This document shows, piece after piece, positions 46,500 through 58,800 of a stretch of DNA of 64,000 bases (its first letter is position 1; the number at the start of each line of letters is the position of its first letter). Position numbers and translations under genes: made by a program. Source of the stretch: Clarkia xantiana subsp. parviflora (taxonomy: Eukaryota > Streptophyta > Magnoliopsida > Myrtales > Onagraceae); the NCBI GenBank assembly GCA_036873135.1, contig JAPTYO010000004.1, positions 1,174,322 through 1,238,321 on the forward strand, read 5' to 3'. The notes under the pieces were generated by a model. The model did not search any database, had not been told where the DNA came from, and saw nothing but the letters and a program-made list of their open reading frames with translations.

Positions 46500-47837
46500 T
46501 GCCAAAACCTGCACTGATCCATTAACACCCCTAATTAAAACAAACGTTATGGGTGGAATAGCTAGAAATAATAACACGTTTCGGGTGTACTTTCATACGT
46601 TTCCTTCTATAAGAAAAAAGGTTTAATCCTCCATCATTTTTTTTATATATACAATTGCTTTCATAATTTCAGATCGGGAGTATTAAGATTAAAATCCCTC
46701 AAGGTGGGGTCTACAATGAGATTTGACAATGGACCGTCCCTGTGAACGCAACTCACTTTACTAGTGGTCCACCTACATTCTTCCAGCATAAATAATTCAT
46801 ATTATGAAATATTACTAGTTCATTTTTAGTAATAATTTTTTTTTTTTGAATGAATACTCATCTAGTTTGTTAACAATATCACATGGGCTTATTATTCAAG
46901 ATCTGATGTACTATCTTTTTGGGCCATTTGGTGGACCGTATAATAAGCTTGGATATTGTTATTTTTTGAAGTTGGTCCATTTGGTAAAATTATGTGGCCC
47001 AAGTGGACACATACCACTATTAGATACATTCAAGTGGAGAGCAGAAGGAAAGCATAATCAACTTTTGATAATAAAATCATTTCCCGGGGATACAAGGAAT
47101 TGTGCCTAACATGTCGGCATCCTGATTATACGTGGTACTATATTGACGATGTCAGCGTACACGCTAATTATTTACAATTCTAATGTATAATATACTCGTA
47201 AATGAATACGAAAATCCGAATATTACATATCGAAGTGAGTTTAGGATCGCTATTATTAGTTCACGCATCTTTTTTTCAACAAAAAAAAAAAAACTTTTGA
47301 TAAAGTGAGTTGCAAAATTTAAATGTGAATTGAGTTTGAATTTCATGGAAAATTTTCCGTGAATTTTAACATTAATGCTCATTCCTAAAAATTTTGTAAA
47401 AAAAAAAAAATTCAATTCAAAAGGAAGATAAGAAAGTTTTGCTCCCCTTTTAATGAACTTTATTTATTATTTTCTACTTTTGCTTTTATGGAAAAAGCAA
47501 ATTTAAGAGGACATCTTTACAATATAATAACACACAAAAAAATATAGAATTCTCAAAATTGCTCCTAATTTTTGGTCTAACTCACTCGCTCCTTGATTAC
47601 CACATGATTTTCCACTTACTAAGCTTGAATTTGAGATTGGTGCAGTGCAGCTTCGTTTAAAGTGAAAAAAGTAGTAATGGATATTGAAAAGGTGGATAAT
47701 AAATAGGTCCTACAAATATTGGTTGTGAAAAAAGCTAGAAAGCAAATATTGGGGTAAATAAAAGGTTAATGAGGAGTGATTGGAAAAATAATGGTGGAAT
47801 GATTAAGTATATGACAAATTACCTCCTCTTTTAAGGT

Positions 47838-47889
<52 letters not shown>

Positions 47890-49545
47890 GCGTGAATCAG
47901 TCATACAAGCAGTTCGATTTTAGTAAAATAGTAAAATGCACAATTAAACAAGTTTATAGGTTCAAATAATAATAATAAAAAATTGGGCTGGAATTGCATA
48001 GTTATAAATGAAAATTGGGTTTGCCATTTTTTTCTTGAAACTAGTCGAACCGGATTGAATCAGACTAGTCGGACCAAAAACCGACCATCTTACTCATTCA
48101 AGGTTCACTCTGATTTTTCAAACATTTATATAATATACAAAGTTTCCACTAGGGATGGCAATGAAAAAATTCACGATTTTGATCTATATCCATATTCGTA
48201 GCACCAACATATATATATATGATCTCCACTAGACATACGTAAGGCTTTAATTTGTATACGAAAGTGTATACCATGATTTTTTTATGTGATTCATATATAA
48301 TCCATATCCGTATTAATCTTGAAATTCATACCCACATAAAGAGGACTTTGCATCTTCGGACATCATCTAATATCCGACCGTCCACCACCCAAATCCGACT
48401 TGCAACCACCCGAGTTTAGCTGGCCACCACCCATTCCAGTCGACCGCCAACCCAACCGGCCACCACCTCAACTCCCGCCGATCATTATATTCCGATAGCC
48501 TCAACCCCAAAACTGGGTCAATCAGCTTTTCTGGTAAGAATAATAGACTGCTATTCTTACTTCTTAATTATAGTGCATTGTTGATTTGCTAGTTCTGAAA
48601 ATACACAAATTGAGCTAACAGTAGCATTTGATGCCTTAATTTCTGAATATACTCAAATTACAATTGACTGCAGATTAATTACCATGTTTGAATTATTTTT
48701 CCAGATTTTTTACTTAAAATTCGGGCTAACCCGAGCCAGTCCCGAAATCCCGATGTCCGAACGGGACATTTCTTCAATTCCGGGCTCGGATTCGGGCTAA
48801 AAAATCATAACCCGAAATTTTCGAGCTCAGACTCATGAAAAAGTCCGTCTGTCCATTCCCGAGCTCACTCTAAAATAAAATAAACGCATACTAAAAGTTG
48901 CCGGCGTTTACTTCTGTTACTCGTCAGTCACATGTAACAACCAACATACAGCAAGTAGGCAAGGTCAAATGTTGTACATGACACATACTTTATCTGGTCC
49001 CTGCCTCAATTTGCTTGCGCTTGCATATTTCCTTTCTTTCCTTCCTTCTGATTGCAGTTAATGCACCAACCAAACTTAGCACCCCTTTTCTTCTTTTGCA
49101 GACTTTTAGTCAACGCGTAAATTAATATCCACTTGCACTGAATTAATTTATAAATAATAAATTCTGAACTATGAATACATTTTTATTCTCATGATTATTA
49201 GCTGATTATGATCTCCTAACTTTTCGTTTGGGATAAATTGGTGAACCGCGGTATTGGCTAAACCCGTAATTGATGCTTTGTGATGTCGATTCAGGTCCAC
49301 GTCAGGTGGGTCGGGCCAATTGCCAATTTTTCATTTTTAGTCCAGAAACAACGGAAAATTGGAAAAACAAAAACTGTCCATTTACGCGCTCAAGTAGCGC
49401 GTTGATATCCAGAGTGTATGGGGCCTTGGGGCGTTACTCGACTGAGCAAAACAGCCGGCAAATCCCATTTCTTCAGTCTTTCTATTTGGGGAAGGTTAGG
49501 TTTTCGGTCCTCATTATTAAAGCATCGTATTAATTAGTACTCGAA
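46500..49545. other. Intergenic region, no gene seen
   Basis: AT-rich DNA with a (TA)n tract at about 47838-47885, an ACCGG-type repeat remnant near 48030-48130, and a CCACCACC/CCGACC-rich patch at 48370-48490. The short ORFs look random. Confidence 0.5.
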
Positions 49546-49549
49546 ATTA

Positions 49550-50260
49550 ATAGCATCCACAATGCACAACTCCAACTCAAAGTCCAACTTATGCCATATC
49601 AGCGCCACATAATCAATAAATCATTAAAATAAAATGTGTATTGGGTTGTCCATTACTACTCCAATGGTGTACCATTTTCAAACCCAACTTGGCCCTACTT
49701 GTGTTTTTTTTATATTAATAAAATTAACAATTTTTTTTTTCTTTTACATCATTACATATTCATATCCACATGAATTTTGGTTTATATAAAGAAATAAAAA
49801 AGTACATATTATTATTTGGCATGGAAATAAATTTTTTAATATAGAATAAAGAGAAGTGCACACAATTTGGTATATATTGAATTTTTGTGACGATTAGAAA
49901 TCAAAGATAAATATGACTTTTGAATTATTAAAACAATTCATAAAAGGATTAATAAAAAATAACGTTGACGGTTCATAACTTCACTGCTCAAATATATCAA
50001 ACATTAATAATATTTATTAGATAAAAGGATTAATAAAAAAAATGATGAAATATAAAATAAAATGTTGAAATGGTAACAGTATTTATAAATAAAATGATTA
50101 ATAAAATAAAATGTTTGAATATTAATGATGGGATGTGATAGAGTGGATCCTCCTTGGAGGGATTGGACAACAAATTATAATCTTCTACAATGCAAGTGGA
50201 CATCCCACTTTGCCTCATGAAGGAGTTGTCCACCAAATTATAAATTCACTGTGGATGATC
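49550..50260. mobile_element. PIF/Harbinger-like MITE (711 bp)
   Basis: The left end ATAGCATCCACAATGCACAA pairs with the right end TTCACTGTGGATGATC. TTA precedes it (49547-49549) and TAA follows (50261-50263), so the exact 3-bp duplication depends on one base of end placement. Inner arms such as GGGTTGTCCA and GGAGTTGTCCACC occur near both ends. Confidence 0.55.
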
Positions 50261-50460
50261 TAACAAGTAGTACAAAAGGAGCCGAGTAGTTAAAAAGGAG
50301 TACAATCTTAATACTCTAACACGGAGATGACGTAACAAATATATACTATAAATTATCTCCACGTTATTAATTGATTTTTTTTAAGTTGTCATCTGACAGT
50401 TGTCAAACACGAAAATGTTAACAAACATAAGATAATTACGCATATAGCCCATCAGAGCAA

Positions 50461-50544
50461 TTGAAAGAGCGGCGAGCTCGCCAGGTCAGTTTGCCACATT
50501 AGTTGAAAGAGCGGCGAGCTCGCCAGGTCAGCTTGCCACATTAA
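50461..50544. repeat. Two tandem 42-bp units with a palindromic core
   Basis: Units 50461-50502 and 50503-50544 are almost identical. Each contains GAAAGAGCGGCGAGCTCGCC, whose GGCGAGCTCGCC is a perfect 12-bp palindrome, followed by AGGTCAG and TTGCCACATTA. The GC-rich unit stands out in AT-rich DNA. Confidence 0.85.
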
Positions 50545-51479
50545 TAAAGTTTTTACACGAAAAAAATATTCGTAAATCAGACTACCAGCCCCGAATTGAT
50601 GGTTATACCACGTGACATGATTCTATTGATTTAAAGCTGAATTTTAAAAATTAGTTTTTTCTTTGCATTATAAAATTGTTTACGCAATTTCAAGTCGGAA
50701 GCATTAAAAGTTAAAGTCATCTTAATGGCATCTATTTTGGATTCGAACTTTCACTCTTGAAAATGTAGCTCGTTTTACCATTTAGTCCAACACACCTTAA
50801 ATAATTAATTTTAATTTTTTATTTATTTCATCATATATATCATTATTTAATTTAAAATAAACAAAAATACATTTCTTTAGATCAATATTATTTATTAAAA
50901 AAAACAAAAAAAGAGAGAGATAAATATTGACTTCCATGATACTTTGAAAAAAGGCCCTTTGCTTCATCTCTCTTCTACCCACAATTTGCCATTGCAATCA
51001 ATGCACCTCTCTTCCTCCATCTTCAGTCGAGCCCCATTAATTGCATCTCTCTTTGCTCTCCTCTGCTCAGTGCTTCCTTTCTTCATCTTCCTTGTTGCGG
51101 AATCACACCATATTTTCGTAGATGAGGTATTATATCTCAGACCCCTCTTGATATTGCACCTTACTTTCTCACTTCATTCGAATCCCCCACCAAAATTCCA
51201 AACTTCGACATCATTGTTCTTGGTTCTTCTTTCTTGCGAACATGATCGATGAACAATGCTTAGACTAAACTTGCAAATGCTATGTGTATTCCCTCTTTCT
51301 AGCTAGACCCTGTTCTTGCTACTAAAAGCACATCTTTCGGCCTCAATTACGTAACGTTTTGTCACAATCCTACTTTGCTTGGGTCATTTTCTACTTTAAC
51401 CACTTTTCTTCCCTCTTTAGTTCTTTACCCAAGTGGGAATTTCCCACCCCTTTGCTTGGAATTGACTATAGTTTAGTTT

Positions 51480-52706
51480 CCCTTTGAAATCCAGTCGCCT
51501 TCAACTTCGCTCTTGGTGGCTGGGAGGTTCTAAAGTTTCAATCTTGACTTGAACTTTCTCCGTTCACGCGCTTTATCTCCAGTCAATCTTCTCTGCAAGC
51601 TTCAAATTCACAATTTTAGGGTTATGGGTTGCGTCGATGTGTGTGCCTTGCCTTCGTAGAGATCTTTCCTTGTAATTGTGAATAATCTCTCCTTTAATAT
51701 TACTAATTTGTCATGTTGATTTGCAGCTTTCCACTTGTTTTATGATTTCTGTAATAGTATCTATCTTCTGTCCTTCTGCATCCCCTCTTCATGCTGTTAT
51801 TTCCATTAGACAGTCTTGTGCTTGTGCATTCCAATTTCTTGATGATGTTGTGTCTTTTATGATCAAATGGTTTGATCTGTTGCAGAAATCATTATGATTT
51901 TAGATTGGGTTAAGAACGTAAAAACAGTCCCTACTAAGGTTATGTTGTTAATAGGTGAAATGTTGATATTCGGTGTACCAACCATTAGATTTGTTGCTTT
52001 CCACTTTTTTCGACCGAGTTTAATGTTTAAATTGGCTTCTTAGCAATAAAAACGTATTTTTCACTTTTCTTGAGTATCAAATTTATTGTTCATGGTTTAG
52101 ATTTATTTTGATGCTTAGAAAACAATATTTTGTTTCGTCAATTTTAATAGAAAAAAATAAAAATCAACCAATCTGATAGTTGAGACATCGAATATCAACA
52201 TTTTAAATTTGAGACAGTAATTAGCAACCTGACATACATATATTGTTGGGACTATTTTTAGGTTCTGAAACCCAAAATAAGGACAAGATTCTTGGTTTCT
52301 GACATGTTTTTACCTCTTATGTCAGAATTATATGTTTGTTTAGCTTCAAAGTCTGGTAGCTTGATGATTCTGACTCTATACCAGTCTCCCATTTGACTTG
52401 GATCAATGTGAGATCAGATCAAAGACAAAAGATTAGGACAGCCTTTAAACTATATTATATTCCTTGGTCACATGCATCATTTATTATTAGATTCATGTTC
52501 ATTATGTGCTTTTTTTTATGCATGTTGTTCTGGATTCTGCCATATATATATTAGAACACTGCAATTAATCAATGCCCTCTTGTTCTGTTCAGCCTCATCA
52601 AATCAGCACCACTTTGACTTGGGGTTGATGGAGAAAGTATATTCTCATTAAGGGATTTTCTGTCGATTGGCATCGGAAAGTCGAGTTCTTTCCGTATTTG
52701 ATAAAA
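51480..52706 (+). promoter_or_regulatory. Probable 5-prime leader and leader intron of the PP2C gene
   Basis: A pyrimidine-rich, TE-free stretch around 51480-51700 looks like a 5-prime UTR exon. A GTTCAG acceptor-like site at about 52586-52591 is followed by the sequence running into the ATG at 52707. A MITE occupies 51907-52273 of the presumed intron. A short upstream frame (ATG at about 51624) is possible. The UTR exon borders are inferred, not certain. Confidence 0.4.
51907..52273. mobile_element. Intronic Mutator-like MITE, GGGTTAAGAACC family
   Basis: 367 bp, starting GGGTTAAGAACGTAAAAACA and ending TTTTTAGGTTCTGAAACCC. The internal arms TATCAACATTTTAAATTTGA and their complement pair. 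No target duplication is left. It sits in the presumed leader intron of the PP2C gene. Confidence 0.7.
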
Positions 52707-54839
52707 ATGGGCAGTTGTGTATCGAGCAGTAGTAGAAGTACTTGTAGTAGCAAGAGCAATGGAGATTCAGCATCTTCTCCTTGTATGGGATTCGGTTTGT
52801 GTGGGCAGAAAAGAACCAAGAGAACCTTTTCGGAGCATCATATCATATCAAAACAACTGCATTCCATACCAAACCGGATCTTCATGAACGGAAAGAGTCG
52901 CAGTTCTTGCATATTCACCCAACAAGGGCGCAAGGGCGTTAATCAAGACGCCATGATCGTCTGGGAAGTAAGTACAAGCTTCGACTTTAGTTTCTAAAGA
53001 TTTTGCCTTAATGCTTCCCGCACTTCCTTACTATATTAATTCAAATTATCTTAGAAAACCGACTGTTGATCTTGATATAAAGTGATTTTTGATTTATGTG
53101 TGTCAGTGAATGTCATTTTGCTAATTGCTGTCCCAGATTTAAAATGTTGATATTCGGTGTCACAACTATCAGATATGTTGCTTTCCACTTTTTTCGACTG
53201 ATTTTTGCATTAAAATTAGTGTAAATCACCTAATACCAACTATAAACATTTTAAATCTTGGACAACATTTAGCAACATGACTTATAATTGAGACTGTTTT
53301 TAGGTTCTTAACCCTATGTTTTATCAGGTACATGGAAGATTGATGATAAGTTAACATTTTTATGTAATGTTTGAATTTATGTAGGATTTTATATCGGAAG
53401 ACACGATTTTTGGTGGTGTATTCGATGGTCACGGTCCATACGGCCACCTTGTGGCTCGCAAAGTGAGGGATATCTTACCAGTCAAGCTACAGTCTGCCCT
53501 TAAATCTTGCAGCTCAAGCCAGACCGAGTCTGGAGCAACTTGTTTCAATGCAAATCCAACCAAAATGGTCGGCGAAGAAGACGAAACGACAATCACCCCA
53601 GAGGAGAAGCAGGATTCCTTGTGGAGAGAAGCGTTTCTGAAGTCATTTAAGGCCATGGATAAGGAGCTTGAATCGCACCCGAACTTAGACTGTTTCTGCA
53701 GTGGCAGCACTGCTGTAACATTCATTAAACAGGTGCAATTTCTGCAATTCTTCTTTTGCTCTTCTCTACTCAATACCAATTTGTGCTATAACCAGTAATG
53801 ATTACAGGGATCGAACCTATTCATGGGATACATCGGTGATTCCCGGGCAGTCTTGGGATCAAAAGGCAGTGATGATGACTCTTTAGTGGCTATACAGTTG
53901 TCTGTGGATATGAAACCTGATTTGCCAAGTAATTTAGACACACTTCACTTCTTTGATCTTTCCCATTTAAAAAAAAAAAACATCTTTTTGGGGACTTATT
54001 TTTCTCAATGGTGGTTTCAGGGGAAGCCGAAAGGATCAAGAAGTGCAAAGGAAGAGTTTTTGCATTACAAGATGAGCCCGAAGTATCGAGAGTGTGGTTG
54101 CCATATGATGATGCCCCGGGGTTAGCTATGGCTCGAGCTTTTGGGGATTTCTGTCTCAAGGAGTATGGTGTGATATCTATACCTGAATTTTCTCACCGCT
54201 TGCTTATTGATCAGGATCAGTTCATCGTCCTTGCTTCTGACGGGGTAATTCTTTCTAAATTTGCACTTTTGCGGTCGTAAATGGATGAATATTCATTGGA
54301 AGTCTTTTACTTGTGGCCGAAGCAATCGATCTTGTGCAATGAAAAGTTGACAGCTTTAGTGGTGTATTTAACTTTTTCTTCAGGTTTGGGATGTTCTGAG
54401 CAATGAAGAAGTAGTGGAGATAGTTGCTTCTGCCCCGACTCGAGCCTCGGCTGCAAGGATCGTGGTGGATGTAGCTGCAGGTGAGTGGAAACTCAAGTAC
54501 CCGACTTCAAAGATGGACGATTGTGCAGTCGTTTGCCTCTTTTTACACGGGAAAATGGACTCGGAGTCCGATTGTGAAGATCAAGGATTCTCTTCCGCAG
54601 CTAACTACTCGGGCAATGCATTGGAACCGGACGACACACAGAGAACCGAACCTTGTCTGCAGAGGAACAACACGGTTCGGTCTGCAGAGGAAAGCTTGTC
54701 TTATGGCAGGGCCGGTGAAGGAAATGGGAAAATGGCAGTAGGAGGTGAGGAACAGAACTGGTCAGGTTTGGAGGGTGTTACTCGGGTTAACTCGCTTGTT
54801 CAACTGCCACGATTTTCTGAGGAAAAATCGAATCTTTGA
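52707..54839 (+). CDS. Protein phosphatase 2C, N-myristoylated type (clade E-like)
   Basis: Mg/Mn-dependent Ser/Thr phosphatase, 469 aa. Five coding exons: 52707-52967, 53385-53732, 53808-53928, 54021-54244 and 54384-54839 (1,410 bp, all GT-AG, frame kept). The start MGSCVSSSSRS is chosen over an upstream TTG frame extension because it is a good myristoylation/palmitoylation signal, suggesting membrane attachment. Metal-binding and catalytic motifs are VNQD (D81), VFDGHGPYGH (D101, G102), YIGDSRAV (D214), LAMARAFGDFCLKEYG, VLASDGVWDVLSN (D317) and KMDDCAVVCLF (D364). All key aspartates are present, so it should be active. The C-terminal 90 residues are Ser/Asn/Glu-rich and poorly conserved. 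Closest in style to plant PP2C 33/52/65-type proteins; targets are unknown. Confidence 0.93.
53060..53314. mobile_element. Mutator-like MITE remnant in PP2C intron 1
   Basis: The right end ACTGTTTTTAGGTTCTTAACCC is intact. The interior has CCAGATTTAAAATGTTGATA and TCAGATATGTTGCTTTCCAC as in other members. The left terminus is lost. Confidence 0.65.
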
Positions 54840-55460
54840 GTCGGGTTTTTTCTGTTTTACCACTCTGTAACTGTAAAAACTGTTGGCAGTAGGATTCTGG
54901 ATGTAAATTCTTGCCTTGACATTCTGTTCTTGTGCTGTCTGTGAAAACAGAGTACTCTCTGTTTCTTTCATTAGTCATTGGTCTGTTCTGTTTGTTCTTA
55001 ATGATGATAGCTGAATTCTGTAACATATATTAGTCAAGTTTTACGAATTTGAGAAACCTGCAGATTCAAGGTGAAGTTTTGTGAAAGGGGTTGTTGCTCA
55101 AGCATGAGCAAAGAACAATCAATTGGAGCCAGTTGGTGATCAACAAAAATCCAATTTCAATGTAAACACTACTGTAAATATTGCTGAGCAACAAGTCACC
55201 ATAGGTAGACCATATCCTTAGAAAAGAGATGATAGAATCATAGAAGATATTAAAAGAGTTTGCAATCTAAAAAATGTAAAGAAATTGGACACCCCAGCCC
55301 ATCCATCGACATAGAGATCTCTATTGTCCAACACCATAATTTGTTTGTTAACAATTAACGACAAAATATAGGAGCGTTAAGAGAATATATGAGATTATTC
55401 TATGTAATATTTTAGTGATAATGCTAATTTCTGCTGCATAAATTAAAAAAAAAAAGTGTT
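54840..55460. other. 3-prime flank of the PP2C gene
   Basis: Probably 3-prime UTR (to about 55030), then AT-rich intergenic DNA. No further gene seen. Confidence 0.5.
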
Positions 55461-55463
55461 AAG

Positions 55464-55880
55464 CATGGTTTTGAAAACTGGACCTGGCCGACGCTCACAC
55501 AAACAGTACCGTTCTATAAAATAGTAGAATGTATAGTAAAGCCGATTTAAATGTTTAAAGACTGAATTTGATCGGAAAAATCGATGTGGTTCACTTCAAA
55601 TTAAAAAAAAAAAAAAAAAATGGGTTGAGTGTCCATGTTTATAAATGAAGATTGGGATATACATATCTTTTTTGTTGGAACCGGGCGAATGGGATTGAAC
55701 CAGATAAATTGGTGTCGATTCACCCGTTCAAAAAAAAAAAAAAAAAACTGAACTAGGTGTCTAGATTCATAAATAAAGATTGGACTGGACCAATTTATTT
55801 TGGTGGAATCGGGTTGGATCGGTCGGACTAGGAAACAATATCCTTGCAAGTTCAAGGTCAAATCTGTTTTTAAAACATTA
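55464..55880. mobile_element. hAT-like MITE
   Basis: It starts CATGGTTTTGAAAACTGGAC and ends TCTGTTTTTAAAACATTA. It is flanked by GTGTTAAG (55456-55463) and GTGTTAAA (55881-55888), an 8-bp duplication with one mismatch. The interior has two similar halves, each led by a poly(A) run and containing ATTCATAAATAAAGATTGGA-like text, so it seems partly duplicated. Confidence 0.65.
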
Positions 55881-56468
55881 GTGTTAAAGAGTGCGCGGTA
55901 TCATGTATTAGTGAAATGAAAGATTAATTTTCAAATTATTAGCTTAGTTTGGGTATTTAAATAAAGATTTTTTGATAATTTATTAATTTATATGATGTTT
56001 GTGGATAAATGGCTAGTTTTGTATTGTCTAATCAACATTGGTCACATAATTTGTACACGGTTAAAGAAAAATTAAATAACCAACATAAAATGACGCATTC
56101 CCTTCATCCACATATCTAAATTATAAAATTTTATTTTAATGTGAGAAATATTTCAAGAACCGTTTTTTATGAGAATAATTCCATTATTTTAAGTTTATTT
56201 TATGATTTTTTTTTTTAAATCACATCTAACTCAAGTGACTAATTCCACTTAAATTAAACAGTTAACACTTCCAAAAGAATTTGTCCAAAAGTGTTGTTTC
56301 CTGTGGTGCAGAAATCAATTTTAGATTTTTAACTAGAGTCTACTATTTTCCTATGGATTCAATCTAAAATAACAAATAATATGATTCTTAATGGGAATCT
56401 CAAATCTGAGCATTAAATTAGATTCTATTTGACTTTACAAACAATAAAGCTGCTAATTTTTCCTGCTT

Positions 56469-57395
56469 TTAGAGGAAGATGAAGCACTCTAGTGACACAT
56501 TTGGGTTATCAAGATCTTCATTACCCTGCTCCGGTACGCCGCCGCCGTGGCTCTCCTCCGCTGCCTTTCTCCGGCCATCCTCAGCCGCGCCTAACTCCAA
56601 CGACCGCCCAGCAGACCTACTGACCTCCGTCTCCTTCACAGGTCTCCGACCCATTCCGCCACGATTGGGTCCGGCCTCCCTTCTTGGCGCCGGTGACCTC
56701 GACTGTCTCCTCCGCGAATCTTCTCTAACAGAGCTCCCGACCTCCTGCCACGGCGGCTTGAGCTCGCCGGAGAGGTCCCTCCCGCCACGAGAAACCAACC
56801 TCAGACCACCAGCCGTGACTCTTGCCGGAGAATGGGATAGAGGCTTCGGCCCGCGTCTCTCTTTGCCGGCGGAGAGGTCTCCGACGGTGGGACGCTTCCT
56901 CGGCGCCTTCACCGGCGACCGGTTCGTGGTCACCGTCCGCCGCTTCACTAGATCTCTGCTGTCTCTGCTCGTGGCCTCGTTATCTCGCTTCTCCGTCGCT
57001 GTCGTCGCCGTGGTTGCCGTGCTCAAGCTCGCGCTGGCGCTGCACATCTCCGAATACTCCGACACTATCTCCGCCACCTCCTCTAGCTTTCTGATGAGCA
57101 CCTTCGTCCCCGCCTCATCTTCCCGGAGCTTCCGCGGGCCGGCGACGGTGACCACCTCATCTTCTCTCTCCTCAGCTAGGGAGGGTTTCTTTCTCGGAGC
57201 AGCAGGCGTTTCCGACAGAACTTCCTTGACTTTCTCTTCCTCGAACGGCGGCGGCGGTGGCGGAGGAGGAACTCTGGATTCTACGTGGGTTCTCTTAGGC
57301 GATGGCGGTCGAGGCTTCTCCAGAGAATGCCGAGGCTCTGGTCCACTCCGGCGGTCGTTATCCTTCTTCTTAGCGCTGCTGACGCAACAACCCAT
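56469..57395 (-). CDS. Disordered plant protein with MGCCVSS N-terminus and VSLECFIFL C-terminus
   Basis: Intronless, 308 aa from the ATG at 57395 (an in-frame ATG at 57407 would add MREE and destroy the N-terminal glycine). MGCCVSSAKKK is a strong myristoylation plus palmitoylation signal. The rest is low-complexity: a poly-Pro run (PPPPPPPPF), Arg/Ser-rich stretches (RRRQSRSPAPRR, SHSPARVTAGG) and an acidic helix KVLIRKLEEVAEIVSEYSEM. The C-terminus NPNVSLECFIFL is the conserved tail of plant proteins labelled serine/arginine repetitive matrix-like, though this one is likely membrane-attached. No enzyme domain. The function is unknown. A long open frame on the opposite strand over the same DNA is a by-product of GC-rich codons. 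Confidence 0.85.
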   Translation of the reverse strand: MGCCVSSAKKKDNDRRSGPEPRHSLEKPRPPSPKRTHVESRVPPPPPPPPFEEEKVKEVLSETPAAPRKKPSLAEEREDEVVTVAGPRKLREDEAGTKVLIRKLEEVAEIVSEYSEMCSASASLSTATTATTATEKRDNEATSRDSRDLVKRRTVTTNRSPVKAPRKRPTVGDLSAGKERRGPKPLSHSPARVTAGGLRLVSRGGRDLSGELKPPWQEVGSSVREDSRRRQSRSPAPRREAGPNRGGMGRRPVKETEVSRSAGRSLELGAAEDGRRKAAEESHGGGVPEQGNEDLDNPNVSLECFIFL

Positions 57396-57756
57396 TTCCT
57401 CCCTCAAGATTGTTGCTTTAACGGAAAGTTAAGTCAGAGGATAGCCGGAATGACTCACGTCGGCGGATCTGAACCTCTACTGAATACTCTGCCTTTAACA
57501 AAATAGCAATGCGTGTGGGTTCAGACTTCAGATTATGAACACGGAACAAGACTTTTAACTTTAAGAGAGAGAAGAAAAATAAATGAAGAATTATCACGCT
57601 TTTCCCTTTGATACTACTGTTTATGCCTTCATCTTTATGGCACTTAATTAATAATACTCTAACTTAAGTTTACTAAAGATATGTTAAGTAATATGCATAT
57701 GTATTTTTTTTTTTTTTTACATATATAAGTTTAATTTAAACGGTAATAATAAAAAG

Positions 57757-58226
57757 GTTAATAATGAAATTGGTACCTAAACATTAGTCTAATTACAAAT
57801 TATCCGATTTTTTTTTAATTGGTTACCTGAATTTTGAATTTACCAACAAATTATTACATCTATTATAATTTCCATCAAATTAGACATAAAATAAGCAAAT
57901 CGTCCACATGAATTATGTTGATGTATACATAAAATGGATTCAACTATAAATTGAAAAAATTATAGTGAAACACCTACAATATAACGATGAATTGAAAGAC
58001 ATTAGAATTAAGTATGTTTTATTGAGCATCAAATTAAAGTTATTTCAATATAGTCTTTAAATTTATTGCAATGCACATATCAAAAAGACTTTGTATGTTT
58101 AATACATACTTATTTTAACAAATTCAAAATTCAGACGACCAAATTTAAAAAAAAAAAAAAAAAGTTAAAAGTTTGAATAACGATTTATAATTAAATTTAA
58201 GTTTGGATATTAATTTATTTATTAAC
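57757..58226. mobile_element. Possible Mutator-like MITE
   Basis: The left end AGGTTAATAATGAAATTGG and the right end TTAATTTATTTATTAAC resemble the termini of the element at 7050-7591. No convincing target duplication. AT-rich and non-coding. Confidence 0.4.
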
Positions 58227-58800
58227 AATGCAGGTTTTGATACAACTGTGTAGTAGGACATGCAAGAGTGGCTAGGGTTTATAATACACAAAAGTGGCCC
58301 CTAAAAGATAATAATGAGAACCAGAGCACAAAAACACCAGATAATATACATCTATTGAATTGAAAAGACAAAGACAAAGGTCACATGAAAGAACCATTAC
58401 ACAACAACATTATTGATGTGGTTTAACAGAAGAATCTTTGAATTAGGTAATGTGATTCCCCACACAACAGATGAAGATGTGTACGAGGAGAGCATTACTT
58501 AAGGGTTCCTTCCTAAAAATTATTGCTCGCCTCAGATGCCTCAGATGCCACGTGCTACATCCGATCTCATCAATAATTTCTCCATAAACTGTGGACCATG
58601 GAATACAGAGTTGTGCTCCAAATCACCATCATCATGTTATAACAACCCAAAAGATAATAAGCATGGAGAAGAACCATAGCTTTAGGTTATGCCAAATTGT
58701 ATATACAACTGCAAACGATATGTGATATTTCATTGCCTTCAGGCCACCAACTCTGCAGACACTTATTTAAGGCCAGGAATAGGATGATGATAAACAAGCT

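Noticed and set aside
50944..51252. 102-codon ORF with hydrophobic segments upstream of PP2C
   Set aside because: Pyrimidine-rich promoter/leader sequence commonly gives Leu/Ser/Phe-rich frames. No family features were seen and there is no second exon.
56479..57432. 317-codon plus-strand ORF
   Set aside because: It is antisense to the MGCCVSS gene. The minus frame has the myristoylation start and conserved C-terminal tail; the plus frame shows no domain.
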